Positions 49,276 through 58,676 of a stretch of DNA of 64,000 nucleotides are shown here, piece after piece. The DNA is taken from the NCBI GenBank assembly GCA_902477075.1, contig CABSFU010000004.1:18417-82416 (forward strand), given 5' to 3'. A model generated the notes under the pieces. The model was not told the origin of the DNA. It made no database searches and saw only the letters and a list, made by a program, of their open reading frames with translations. Numbering within the stretch: the first letter of the stretch is position 1; the number at the start of each line of letters is the position of its first letter. The translations under genes and the position numbers were made by a program. The stretch is from UMGS1498 sp900552335 (GTDB taxonomy: Bacteria; Bacillota_I; Bacilli_A; RF39; UBA660).

Positions 49276-51309
49276 ATGAAAAAAATAATAACAATAGTAG
49301 TTAGTATTTTAGTGGTACTACTAGGATGTTTTGGTGTATATTCTGTATTTTTTAAACAAGATAAGGATACAACATTAACTTTAATTGAAAAACAATGGAT
49401 TGAAGATAATAAAAACCAAATAATCGATTTAGGAATCGTAAACAATATTCCTGTTTTTAATTACAATGGTACAGGATTGGTTTTTGATTTTATCAATGAA
49501 TTAGAACAAAAAACAGGATTAGATTTTAATAAGATTCCATATGCTTATGGAAACGAACCTTCTACCGAATATTCTTTTAATATTACAAATAAAGTAGGGG
49601 ATAAACAACTTTTAATCTATGAAGATAGTTATGCAATTGTTAGTCCAGAAAAGATGAAATATAATGATCTTATCTCTATTGGTGATTTAACAGTTGGGGT
49701 ACTAGAAAATGATTTAGCAAATGTTAGTTATTATATGCAACAAAATAAAAATATTAAATTTGTTTCTTATTCTAAAATTAGTGATTTAATAAAAGCTATT
49801 AAAGAAGAAAAAATAGATGCTATGGCTGTTGCAAAAACATTTTATTTAAATCAAATTTTAGATAATGATTTTCATATTAATTATATTATTTCAGAATTAA
49901 AATCTAATTTAGTATTGCAATTAGGAAGTAATGACCGTTTGAATACCATTATTAGTAAATATTTTAGTAAATGGTATCAAGAATCCTTTGAAAAATCATA
50001 TGGCATCAATTTAACAAATTATTATTTTAATGAAAAAGATGTAGATGATGATTCCAAAGTAGCTTTCACTTCTAAACAATATAAATATGGATTTATTGAT
50101 TATGCTCCATATGATCGTGTCATTAAAAACAAATTAGTTGGAATGAATAATATGATTATTTCTAATTTTGAAAAAATCACAAATATAGAAGTAAAATACT
50201 ATGAATATAACACTTTAGAAGATTTGGTTTCTAATTTCAATAGCAATAAAATCGACTTTTATTTAGATACCACAAGTATTCAAGATTTTGATATGGATAT
50301 ATTTGATACTATTTCTGTATTTAATGAAAAATATGTTGTTCTTGCTAATATTAATCAAAAACAAACGATTCATTCTATTTATAGTTTAAAAAACAAAAAT
50401 GTAATGGTTCTTAAGAATACTAAAATAGCTGGTTTGATGAAAGAACATGATATTTCAGTAAAAGAATTTCAGACCATGACAAGTATGTTAAATAATCTAG
50501 ATCCTTCTTATCTTCTTGTTATAGATAAATCAGTATATGAAACATATAAAACATCTACTTTAAAAGAATGGGAAGAAGTTTATTCGGATACTTTAGAAAA
50601 TGAATATACTTATAAAATTAGAGATATTAATGATAATAACGTATTTGCTAATTATTTCAATTTTTATCTATCCTATATTGATGAAAATGCTTATATTAAT
50701 CAAATAAACTATAAAATGTTTCATATTACTTCAAAAAGTAAATTAGGTTTTTATATTATACTAGTATTAGTTTTAATTGTGATTTCACTTGGTATTATCT
50801 TCTTTACTAAGAAAAAAGGCAATCATATGAAAAAAGCAGCTAGTGGTATCAGTAAAGAAAATCGCATTAAGTATATAGATATGTTAACTTCATTAAAAAA
50901 CAGAAACTATCTAAATGATTCTATTGAAAAATGGGATGAGTGCGGGATCTATCCTCAAGCAATTATTATTGCAGATTTAAATAATATTGCTTATATTAAT
51001 GATAATTATGGACATGCAGAAGGCGATAATGTAATTAAAGAAGCAGCTAGTATTCTATTTAATAATCAAATTGAAAATAGTGAAATTATGCGTACCAATG
51101 GTAATGAATTTTTAATCTATTTAGTAAATTATGATGAAAAACAAGTTATATCTTATATTCGTAAATTAAATAAAGAATTAAAGGATTTATCTCATGGATT
51201 TGGTGCAGCGATTGGTTATAGTATGATCAATGATGGATTAAAAACAATTGATGATGCTATTAATGAAGCAACACTTGATATGAAAACAAATAAAGAAGAA
51301 GCAAGATAA
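49276..51309 (+). CDS. Two solute-binding domains, a membrane helix and a degenerate GGDEF domain
   Basis: The 677-residue protein has an N-terminal signal anchor and two tandem extracellular SBP_bac_3-like domains (about 40-260 and 265-480). A membrane helix near 500 (LGFYIILVLVLIVISLGIIFF region) follows, then a GGDEF-type domain from about 535 (MLTSLKNRNYL, IADLNNIAYINDNYGHAEGD). The signature GG(D/E)EF is NGNEF, so cyclase activity is unlikely. ATG 49276 with AAGGTGTG upstream. The last codons form a terminator. Confidence 0.8.
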   Translation: MKKIITIVVSILVVLLGCFGVYSVFFKQDKDTTLTLIEKQWIEDNKNQIIDLGIVNNIPVFNYNGTGLVFDFINELEQKTGLDFNKIPYAYGNEPSTEYSFNITNKVGDKQLLIYEDSYAIVSPEKMKYNDLISIGDLTVGVLENDLANVSYYMQQNKNIKFVSYSKISDLIKAIKEEKIDAMAVAKTFYLNQILDNDFHINYIISELKSNLVLQLGSNDRLNTIISKYFSKWYQESFEKSYGINLTNYYFNEKDVDDDSKVAFTSKQYKYGFIDYAPYDRVIKNKLVGMNNMIISNFEKITNIEVKYYEYNTLEDLVSNFNSNKIDFYLDTTSIQDFDMDIFDTISVFNEKYVVLANINQKQTIHSIYSLKNKNVMVLKNTKIAGLMKEHDISVKEFQTMTSMLNNLDPSYLLVIDKSVYETYKTSTLKEWEEVYSDTLENEYTYKIRDINDNNVFANYFNFYLSYIDENAYINQINYKMFHITSKSKLGFYIILVLVLIVISLGIIFFTKKKGNHMKKAASGISKENRIKYIDMLTSLKNRNYLNDSIEKWDECGIYPQAIIIADLNNIAYINDNYGHAEGDNVIKEAASILFNNQIENSEIMRTNGNEFLIYLVNYDEKQVISYIRKLNKELKDLSHGFGAAIGYSMINDGLKTIDDAINEATLDMKTNKEEAR

Positions 51310-51320
51310 TTGCTTTTTTT
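51299..51320 (+). terminator. Terminator of the sensor gene
   Basis: AAGCAA-GATAA-TTGCTT plus a T tract; overlaps the stop codon. Confidence 0.75.
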
Positions 51321-51355
51321 TGATTTTTTTGTATAATGATAATAGAGGATGATTT

Positions 51356-52183
51356 ATGAAAAAGTATTTTGAAAAATTATATCGTGCAATTAGAATGAAA
51401 GAAATGAGAATTTTACCAGGACATATGTCATACTTTTTAGTTATGAGCATTATGCCACTTATTACTCTAATTAGCTTTATTGCTTCTTTTTTTCATTTGT
51501 CTATTACTGAAGTCACAGAATTTGCAATTCAATTTTTGCCAACAGAGGTATCCAATTTAATTATGCCACTTATTACAAATACCAACATGAAATTAAATTT
51601 TATTTTAATGATTGTTGGATTTTATATTGTTTCTAATGGGATGCATTCTATTATTCTTGTTTCTAACACTCTTTACAAGACAGAAGAGGAGAATGCCGTT
51701 TTTTTACGTATTAGAGCGATTCTTTTAACCATAATATTAATGAACTTGTTTTTCTTTACTTTAATTGTTATGGGTTTTGGAAATATGATTGTTAAATTTT
51801 TATTAAGTTTAGATATCTTTTTACCAATTTCCAGTTATGTATATCAATTATTTATTTGGTTAAAATATCCCCTTGCTTTTATTTTAATTTACTTTTTTGT
51901 GAAAGTTTTATATACATTATCACCAATCAAAAAAATTAAAAGCAAGTTTATGACAAAAGGTGCACTTTTTACTACGATAGGTTGGATTTTAGTAACAACC
52001 TTCTATTCTTATTATGCCAATAATATTGCTCATTATGACTTATTTTATGGAAGTATTTCCAATTTGGTTGTTTTATTAATATGGATTTATATTTTATCCT
52101 ATATTTTCGTAATTGGAATTGGCATTAATGCAACAGAATATCAGTTGGCAGAAACTGCTACTGATAATGAGGCTAATTTATAA
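51356..52183 (+). CDS. YihY/BrkB-family membrane protein
   Basis: The 275-residue protein has about six membrane helices and the family's MRILPGHMSYFLVMSIMPLI start. It also has GMHSIILVSNTLYKTEEENA and the C-terminal YGSISNLVVLLIWIYILSYI. Once called ribonuclease BN, the family is now regarded as membrane proteins of uncertain, possibly envelope or transport, role. TATAAT lies upstream and AGAGGATG is the ribosome site. A hairpin terminator at 52305 follows. Confidence 0.9.
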   Translation: MKKYFEKLYRAIRMKEMRILPGHMSYFLVMSIMPLITLISFIASFFHLSITEVTEFAIQFLPTEVSNLIMPLITNTNMKLNFILMIVGFYIVSNGMHSIILVSNTLYKTEEENAVFLRIRAILLTIILMNLFFFTLIVMGFGNMIVKFLLSLDIFLPISSYVYQLFIWLKYPLAFILIYFFVKVLYTLSPIKKIKSKFMTKGALFTTIGWILVTTFYSYYANNIAHYDLFYGSISNLVVLLIWIYILSYIFVIGIGINATEYQLAETATDNEANL

Positions 52184-52304
52184 CATATTAATAATGTATA
52201 TATTAATTACCGTATATACGAATGGCAGACTATTATAGTACCGAAACGTTTTACAGGAACCATTTAAGTATTAGTTTATAGGTAATGCTAAGGTTTACTA
52301 TGAA

Positions 52305-52329
52305 AAAAATCCCTAATTTAGGGATTTTT
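52305..52329 (+). terminator. Terminator of the YihY gene
   Basis: AAAAATCCCTAA with TTAGGGATTTTT, a 12-bp stem. It serves as a bidirectional barrier before the convergent rpmB. Confidence 0.85.
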
Positions 52330-52349
52330 AATTTATAAAAAAACTGAAA

Positions 52350-52541
52350 TTATTCGCTAACTTCAGCTTTTTTATTTGCTTTTCTAAAAGTTCTTATTTC
52401 TCTAGCACTCATAACTACTTTAGTACCATCTTCTAATGTCATGTTTTGTAAATTAACTTTTTGAGCATGTCTAGTAGCTCTAAGTGAATGTGAACGTCTA
52501 TTTCCAAATAAAGATTTTCTTCCTGTAACTTTATTAGCCAT
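52350..52541 (-). CDS. rpmB: 50S ribosomal protein L28
   Basis: The 63-residue protein has the L28 pattern: VTGRKSLFGNRRSHSLRATR and VMSAREIRTFRKANK. It lacks the zinc-binding cysteines, so it is the C-minus type. L28 is a 23S rRNA-binding protein of the large subunit. AAGGAGG precedes the ATG. A short stem, CTGAA/TTCAG, with T6 ends the transcript. As is common in Firmicutes it is a single gene facing its neighbour. Confidence 0.97.
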   Translation of the reverse strand: MANKVTGRKSLFGNRRSHSLRATRHAQKVNLQNMTLEDGTKVVMSAREIRTFRKANKKAEVSE

Positions 52542-52576
52542 AATATCCTCCTTTTTAATAATTCCTATGCCTTATA

Positions 52577-52605
52577 ACTTTACCATATATTCCTAAAGAA
52601 GTCAA
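52577..52605 (-). promoter_or_regulatory. Promoter of rpmB
   Basis: On the minus strand TTGACT (52605-52600), a 17-base spacer, and TAAAGT (52582-52577). Confidence 0.6.
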
Positions 52606-52660
52606 ATAAATCTTTCAAAAAAAATAATTCTATAGTAAAATTAAATTAGGAGGAATTGTT

Positions 52661-55567
52661 ATGTTTATACCATTTTATATTAAAACAGATGCATCATTAC
52701 TCAAAAGTTTAATTAAGATAGATGATTTAATTGAAAGAGCAAAGCAACTTAACTTTAAAGCTTTAGCAATTTCCGATAATAAAATGTATAATGTGATGGA
52801 ATTTTATGAAAAATGCCATAATGCGGATATAAAGCCGATTATTGGACTAGAAATAACAATTTCAGACTTACCAATTACATTATATGCAAAGAATAATGAG
52901 GGATACAAAGAATTACTAAAATTAGTTAGTTTAAAAGAAATTAAAATAGAAGATTTGAAAAATAATGGTTTATTCGCACTTATTCCTTTTTCAAGTAAAA
53001 CAATAGGGGAAGGTATTGAAAATATTTTTGAAACTGTTTACTACACTTATGAAACAGACGAGGAATACGAAATTTTAAAAAATAAAAAATGTCTTTATGC
53101 AAGTGAAATTTGCTTTTTACAAGCTAGTGATGTTACTTATATGCCATATTTAGATGCTATTCGTACTGGCAAAATGGAATCTTCTTACCCCATGCATTAT
53201 TTAAAGGCAAAAGAAGAGTATTTATCATTAGAAAAAAATAGTTCTTATCATGAAGAAATTTTTAATGAATGCAATGTTACTATTTCTAAAAGAAATGATT
53301 TGTTACCCATTTTTGATTGCCCTGAAGGATATGATAGTTACACTTATTTAAAAAAATTATGTTTAGAAGGAATTCAAAGGAAAATTGGACAACAAGTACC
53401 TAAAATTTACCAAGAACGTTTAAAACAGGAATTGGAAATTATTCATAAAATGGGTTTTTGTAATTATTTTTTGATTGTTTCTGATTATGTATGGTTTGCA
53501 AAAAAGAATCAAATATTAGTGGGTCCTGGAAGAGGAAGTGCAGCAGGAAGTTTGGTTGCATACGTTTTAGATATTACAGAAATTGATCCCATTCGATATC
53601 AGTTACTTTTTGAACGTTTTTTAAATCCTATGCGTATTACTATGCCAGATATTGATATTGATTTTGAATTTTTAAGAAGAGAAGAAGTAATAGCATACTG
53701 CATTCAAAAATATGGTTATAAAAAAGTGGCAGGAATTATCACATTTGGAACATTTGGCTCTAAACAAGCTTTAAGAGATGTAGCTAGAGTTTTAAAATTA
53801 GATTCCTTAAAAACAGATCAATTTATTAAGTTAATTGATCCAAAATTAACGTTAAAAGAAAACGAAGCAAAAAAAGAAATACAATTATTTTTAAAAGAAA
53901 AAGAGTTTGCCAAAATGTATCAAATAGCTTTTCACTTAGAAGGCTTAAAAAGACATACTTCTGTTCATGCCGCTGGAATTATCATTTCAAACAAAGAATT
54001 AGATGAAGTTGTACCTTTGGATCAAGAAAAAGGAATGGCTACTGTTGGATATAATATGGAATATTTAGAAAAATTAGGATTATTGAAAATGGATTTCCTA
54101 GCTTTAAAAACCTTAACAACTATTCAAACTATTTTATCTGATTTAAAACAGAATCGCATGGATGTAGATTGGCAACAAATTCCTTTAGATGATGAAAAAA
54201 CATTTACTCTTTTCAGTAAAGGGGATACGTTAGGTATTTTCCAATTTGAAAAGTCTGGAATGATTGAATTTTTAAAAAAATTAAAGCCTCGTAATTTTGA
54301 AGATATATTTGCAGCATTAGCCCTTTATCGCCCAGGACCAATGGAAAATATAGATTTATATGTTCAAAGAAAAGAAGGTAAAGTTCAAATTGATTACATT
54401 GACAAGTCTATTGAGGATATTTTAAAACCAACTTATGGTATTATTATATATCAGGAACAAATTATGCAGATAGCGTGTAAGCTTGCTGGATATACGTTAG
54501 GGGAAGCTGACATTTTAAGAAGAGCAATTAGTAAGAAAAAAGAAAGTGTATTATTAGAAGAAAAAGAAAGATTTATTACAAAGGCAGTTCAAAATAATCA
54601 TGATGAAGCAGTAGCGAAAAAAGTATTTGAATATATTTTAAAGTTTGCTTCTTATGGCTTTAACCGTTCTCACTCTGTTGCCTATGCCATGTTATCTTAT
54701 AAAATGGCATATTTAAAAGCTCATTATCATGCTTACTTTATGCGTTCTTTATTATCGTCTGCTATTGGTAGTTCCATTGATACAAAAAACTATATAGATG
54801 AATGTAAAAATCATCATATTTCTATTTTAAATCCTGATATCAATACTAGTGAAAAAAATTATGTTGTGACTGATAAAGGAATTTTATACCCACTAAATAA
54901 TATTAAAAATGTTGGTTCTACTATTGCTACTGCAATTTTAGAAGAAAGAAAAAATGGAAAATTTCAAGATATATATGATTTTGTAAAAAGAACAGATCGT
55001 AAGTTAGTAAATAAAAGAGTTTTAGAATCGCTTATTTTAGCTGGATGTTTTGATTCTTTTCACATAAATAGAAAAACATTAATACAATCATTAGATATGA
55101 TTATGAATTATGGTGATGTAGTAGAGGATTTGGGAGAAGAGTATCAGTTAAAACCAATACTAGAAGAGGAAAAAGATTATACAAATGCCGAAAAAATGGA
55201 ACAAGAATTAGAATTGTTCGGCTTTTATCTTTCTAATCATCCTATTTCAGAGATTAGAAATCAATTTTCAACCACAATTCCTTTAAAACAAATAGAAACT
55301 TATTTCGATAAAGAAGTAGATGTTATTGTGCTAGTGGAAAGTTATCGTATGATTGAAAGTAAAAATCAAAAGCAAATGGCTTTCTTGTTAGGAAGCGATG
55401 AATCTAAAAAAATAGATTGTGTCTTGTTCCCGACAGTTTACGAGCATGCACCAGTAATAAAAAAAGGAGACATTGTGATTATTCGCGGTAAAGTAGAAAG
55501 AAGATTTGATAAATATCAAATCATTGTTAGTAGAATCAAAAAGGTAAATATACTACAAAAAAACTAA
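52661..55567 (+). CDS. dnaE: DNA polymerase III alpha subunit, DnaE type
   Basis: The 968-residue protein has an N-terminal PHP domain (FKALAISDNKMYNVMEFYEK), then the polymerase palm with PGRGSAAGSLVAYVLDITE and the catalytic acids in MPDIDIDFEF. A finger domain, a helix-hairpin-helix part and a C-terminal OB fold follow (DVIVLVESYRMIES to the end). It is shorter than E. coli DnaE (about 1160) and similar to the compact forms of small Firmicutes. It probably extends primers beside PolC. GGAGG precedes the ATG. Confidence 0.96.
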   Translation: MFIPFYIKTDASLLKSLIKIDDLIERAKQLNFKALAISDNKMYNVMEFYEKCHNADIKPIIGLEITISDLPITLYAKNNEGYKELLKLVSLKEIKIEDLKNNGLFALIPFSSKTIGEGIENIFETVYYTYETDEEYEILKNKKCLYASEICFLQASDVTYMPYLDAIRTGKMESSYPMHYLKAKEEYLSLEKNSSYHEEIFNECNVTISKRNDLLPIFDCPEGYDSYTYLKKLCLEGIQRKIGQQVPKIYQERLKQELEIIHKMGFCNYFLIVSDYVWFAKKNQILVGPGRGSAAGSLVAYVLDITEIDPIRYQLLFERFLNPMRITMPDIDIDFEFLRREEVIAYCIQKYGYKKVAGIITFGTFGSKQALRDVARVLKLDSLKTDQFIKLIDPKLTLKENEAKKEIQLFLKEKEFAKMYQIAFHLEGLKRHTSVHAAGIIISNKELDEVVPLDQEKGMATVGYNMEYLEKLGLLKMDFLALKTLTTIQTILSDLKQNRMDVDWQQIPLDDEKTFTLFSKGDTLGIFQFEKSGMIEFLKKLKPRNFEDIFAALALYRPGPMENIDLYVQRKEGKVQIDYIDKSIEDILKPTYGIIIYQEQIMQIACKLAGYTLGEADILRRAISKKKESVLLEEKERFITKAVQNNHDEAVAKKVFEYILKFASYGFNRSHSVAYAMLSYKMAYLKAHYHAYFMRSLLSSAIGSSIDTKNYIDECKNHHISILNPDINTSEKNYVVTDKGILYPLNNIKNVGSTIATAILEERKNGKFQDIYDFVKRTDRKLVNKRVLESLILAGCFDSFHINRKTLIQSLDMIMNYGDVVEDLGEEYQLKPILEEEKDYTNAEKMEQELELFGFYLSNHPISEIRNQFSTTIPLKQIETYFDKEVDVIVLVESYRMIESKNQKQMAFLLGSDESKKIDCVLFPTVYEHAPVIKKGDIVIIRGKVERRFDKYQIIVSRIKKVNILQKN

Positions 55568-55629
55568 TTTTGTAATTGTTTCATTCTTTTAAAATGAATA
55601 AAATAGTGTTAGATGTATGGAGGTGTTGT

Positions 55630-56292
55630 ATGAAAAAAGAGATTTTTGCAAAAGGTTGTTGCTTTAAAAAACTCTTTTTCTTGTTTGTAGTAGGATGTTT
55701 GATTGGAAATTATTATGAACAAATTTTAAACTTAGTTACACATTACTATAATGATGGTACTATCTTTTGGGAATATAGAAGAGGGGTCATCTATGGTCCT
55801 TTTAGTCCTATCTATGGTGTAGGAATTGTTCTATTTGTTTTTCTATTAACAAGAAAACCCCTTGATAATTGGCTTACCTTTTTATATGGCTCTTTGATTG
55901 GTGGAATTTTTGAATATCTAGTTAGTTTTTTTCAAGAAATGTTTGTTGGTACTACTTCTTGGGATTATACAGGGTACTTTTTAAACATCAATGGAAGAAC
56001 TACTATTCCTTTTATGCTATTTTGGGGATTAGGGGCTTTATTTGCTGTTAAAGTTTTTTATCCATGGTTTTCTGATTTAATCGAAAAAATTCCAGTTAAA
56101 ACAGGAAATATTATTTTCTATATTTTATTTGTTTTCTTAATTACCGATATGCTTATTTCCTTTAGTGCTTTATTAAGACAAAATTTAAGAAGACATGATA
56201 TTCCTCCTTATACAGTGATTGGTGAAATTTATGACAAAGTTTACACAGATGAGTTTCTACATCACTATTTTCCAAATATGGAGGCCAAATGA
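55630..56292 (+). CDS. CmpB-type putative ABC permease (PF06541-like membrane protein)
   Basis: The 220-residue protein has about five membrane helices and the family pattern EYRRGVIYGPFSPIYGVGIV and GSLIGGIFEYLVSFFQEMFV, followed by the TSWDYTGYFLNINGRTTIPF segment. It is annotated as a putative ABC-transporter permease, though no ATPase is near and the role is not established. ATG 55630 with TGGAGGTG upstream is preferred to the earlier codon at 55576. It overlaps the glycosyltransferase gene by 4 bases. Confidence 0.8.
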   Translation: MKKEIFAKGCCFKKLFFLFVVGCLIGNYYEQILNLVTHYYNDGTIFWEYRRGVIYGPFSPIYGVGIVLFVFLLTRKPLDNWLTFLYGSLIGGIFEYLVSFFQEMFVGTTSWDYTGYFLNINGRTTIPFMLFWGLGALFAVKVFYPWFSDLIEKIPVKTGNIIFYILFVFLITDMLISFSALLRQNLRRHDIPPYTVIGEIYDKVYTDEFLHHYFPNMEAK

Positions 56293-57434
56293 TTTGTATT
56301 GGTATCATTTTATTTCTTTTTACTTTATTTCTGAAAAAGGCAGTCATTTTAAAAGAAGAAGAAAAAGAACCAACGATTTGTTTTTTAGTGCCTGCAAGAA
56401 ATGAGTCCAAAGTAATTGAACCTTTATTGTATAGTATTTTGCACCAAACCATTCCTATTATCCCAAATGATATCTATGTGATTGTAGAAGATAAAGAAGA
56501 TCCGACGGTTTCTATTTGTCAAAAATATGGAATTTCTGTAATAGTAAGGAAAAATTTAGACAAAAGAACAAAAGGATATGCTTTAGATGAAGGATTAAAA
56601 AATATCAACAAAAAATATGATTTATACTTTATAATGGACGCTGATAATGTAATGGAAGCTCATTTTGTAGAGGAAATGTTAAAGAGCTATCGAAGTGGTT
56701 ATGATATCGCAACTGGTTATAGGAATGTGAAAAACGGTAATGATAGTTTAATTTCTGCCGCTAGTGGATTAACATTTTCTTTCCTAAATAATGTATTGAA
56801 TAAAGGAAAAATAAAAAGAAATTTGCCTGTTACATTATCAGGTACAGGATTTTATATAAAAGGGGATATTTTAAATAAAATGGATGGGTATCCCTTTTGC
56901 AGCTTGACAGAGGATTATGAGTTATCTTTGTATAGTGTACTACAACAATATAAAACCACTTATAATGAAAAAGCTATTTTTTATGATGAACAACCCGTTC
57001 TTTATAAAAATACAATTAATCAAAGAAAAAGATGGGTAAAAGGGTATTTTGTAAACCGTTTTCATTATTTGCCATTATTAAAAAAAGAATGGAAAAATAC
57101 ACGAGATGTTTCTATTTTGGGAGAATGGATAGGTATAAAGCCTTGCATATTGATTGTACTTGGTATTTTGTTTTGGCTCATTTATTTTATGGCAAAAGGA
57201 GATTATTTATTTATATTGTTTTCTATTTTACTTATTTATTTTGCTTTATGTTTTTTAACTTACATTATTTTAAAAATAGATAAGAATATTTCTTTATCAA
57301 AAAAAAGAAAAAGACAAATGATATGGTTTCATCCTATCTATTTAGCCAGTTATTTACATGTTGTATTGTTAGTTTTTCTGCATCCAAATGTAAAATGGGA
57401 TAGAGTGGAACATAATAGGAATCTTAATATCTGA
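56289..57434 (+). CDS. Family 2 glycosyltransferase with membrane segments
   Basis: The 381-residue protein has an N-terminal membrane helix and a GT-A catalytic domain with ICFLVPARNESKVIEPLLYS, the DxD in LYFIMDADNVM, an acidic TEDYELSLYS and QRKRWVKG, the Q/RxxRW of processive GT2 enzymes. Two C-terminal helices follow. It would build a cell-surface polysaccharide or glycolipid at the membrane. ATG overlaps the preceding TGA. GGAGG is the ribosome site. Confidence 0.88.
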   Translation: MICIGIILFLFTLFLKKAVILKEEEKEPTICFLVPARNESKVIEPLLYSILHQTIPIIPNDIYVIVEDKEDPTVSICQKYGISVIVRKNLDKRTKGYALDEGLKNINKKYDLYFIMDADNVMEAHFVEEMLKSYRSGYDIATGYRNVKNGNDSLISAASGLTFSFLNNVLNKGKIKRNLPVTLSGTGFYIKGDILNKMDGYPFCSLTEDYELSLYSVLQQYKTTYNEKAIFYDEQPVLYKNTINQRKRWVKGYFVNRFHYLPLLKKEWKNTRDVSILGEWIGIKPCILIVLGILFWLIYFMAKGDYLFILFSILLIYFALCFLTYIILKIDKNISLSKKRKRQMIWFHPIYLASYLHVVLLVFLHPNVKWDRVEHNRNLNI

Positions 57435-57753
57435 TGAAAATTCCGATATCAAATTTTCAATTATAATCATAAATATCTAACATTTACTATAAAAAATATA
57501 GTGAAATATTTGAGGTGTATAAGAAAATATCAAATATATAGATATGTTGGTGGAGCTAACTCATACTAATATGCGTCTATTTATCACAAATCAAATTCTA
57601 TTATTTCTTAAAAAATAAAGAAAAATAATAGTTGACAATCATATAATAAAATGGTATATTAAATACGATTTAATCGATGGATTTACTGAAAGGTAAATCT
57701 TTCATTAAGTAAATTATGAAACACCTGGAAGTGTGTAAAGAAAGGAGACTAAT
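57435..57753 (+). promoter_or_regulatory. rpsL: Upstream region and leader of the str operon
   Basis: The first 190 bases show no gene. The promoter is TTGACA (57632-57637) and TATATT (57655-57660), 17-base spacer. The leader of about 90 bases contains GATTTAC-TGAAAG-GTAAATC and ACAC-CTGGAA-GTGT hairpins, then AAAGGAG. The hairpins could be involved in ribosomal-protein feedback, but this is not shown. Confidence 0.65.
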
Positions 57754-58173
57754 ATGCCTACAATTAATCAATTAGTTAGAAAGAACAGAACTGATAAGGT
57801 TAGAAAAAGTAAATCTCCAGTTTTAGGAATCGGATACAACAGTAGACAAAAGAAAACTACTGACTTAAATTCACCTCAAAAACGTGGAGTATGTACTCGT
57901 GTTGGTACAATGACACCTAAAAAACCAAACTCAGCATTAAGAAAATATGCTCGTGTTCGTTTAAGTAATGGATATGAAGTAACTGCTTACATTGGTGGTG
58001 AAGGACATAACCTACAAGAACACAGCGTTGTATTAATTCGTGGTGGACGTGTTAAAGACTTAATCGGTGTTAGATATCATGTTGTTCGTGGTACTCTAGA
58101 TACTGCCGGAGTTGAAAATAGACGTCAAGGCCGTTCTAAATACGGTGCGAAAAAACCTAAAAAAAATAAATAA
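57754..58173 (+). CDS. rpsL: 30S ribosomal protein S12
   Basis: A 139-residue S12 with PTINQLVRKNR at the start, PKKPNSALRKYARVRLSNG and the conserved GGRVKDLIGVRYHVVRG near the decoding centre. S12 contributes to tRNA selection, and changes near the PKKPNS loop cause streptomycin resistance in other bacteria. It is the first gene of the conserved order rpsL-rpsG-fusA-tuf. Confidence 0.99.
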   Translation: MPTINQLVRKNRTDKVRKSKSPVLGIGYNSRQKKTTDLNSPQKRGVCTRVGTMTPKKPNSALRKYARVRLSNGYEVTAYIGGEGHNLQEHSVVLIRGGRVKDLIGVRYHVVRGTLDTAGVENRRQGRSKYGAKKPKKNK

Positions 58174-58190
58174 TAAAGGAGGAAAAAACT

Positions 58191-58658
58191 ATGCGTAAAA
58201 GACGTGCAGCAAAAAGAGATGTTTTACCAGATGCAATTTATAATTCGAAATTAGTTACAAAATTAATTAATCAAGTTATGATTGATGGTAAAAAAGGAAC
58301 AGCTGAAAAAATCGTTTATGATGCATTTGACATGATCAAAGAAAAAACTGGTGAAGAAGCAATTGATGTTTTCACAAAAGCAATGGAAAACTTAAAACCA
58401 GCTCTTGAAGTTAAATCAAGACGTGTAGGTGGTGCAAATTACCAAGTACCAGTCGAAGTAAAACCAGATCGTGCTCGTGCATTAGCATATAGATGGTTAA
58501 TTAATGCTTCACGTGCTCGTGGAGGACATTCAATGTCTGAAAACTTAGCAAATGAAATTATTGATGCATCTAATGGTACTGGTGCAGCTGTTAAAAAACG
58601 TGAAGATACACATAAAATGGCAGAAGCTAACAAAGCATTTGCTCATTATAGATGGTAA
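58191..58658 (+). CDS. rpsG: 30S ribosomal protein S7
   Basis: The 155-residue S7 has MRKRRAAKRDVLPDAIYNSK, NQVMIDGKKGTAEKIVYDA and VGGANYQVPVEVKPDRA. It binds the 3' major domain of 16S rRNA and starts assembly of the small-subunit head. In many bacteria S7 regulates its own operon. AAAGGAGG precedes the ATG, 17 bases after rpsL. Confidence 0.99.
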   Translation: MRKRRAAKRDVLPDAIYNSKLVTKLINQVMIDGKKGTAEKIVYDAFDMIKEKTGEEAIDVFTKAMENLKPALEVKSRRVGGANYQVPVEVKPDRARALAYRWLINASRARGGHSMSENLANEIIDASNGTGAAVKKREDTHKMAEANKAFAHYRW

Positions 58659-58676
58659 TAAAGAAAGGAATTATTT

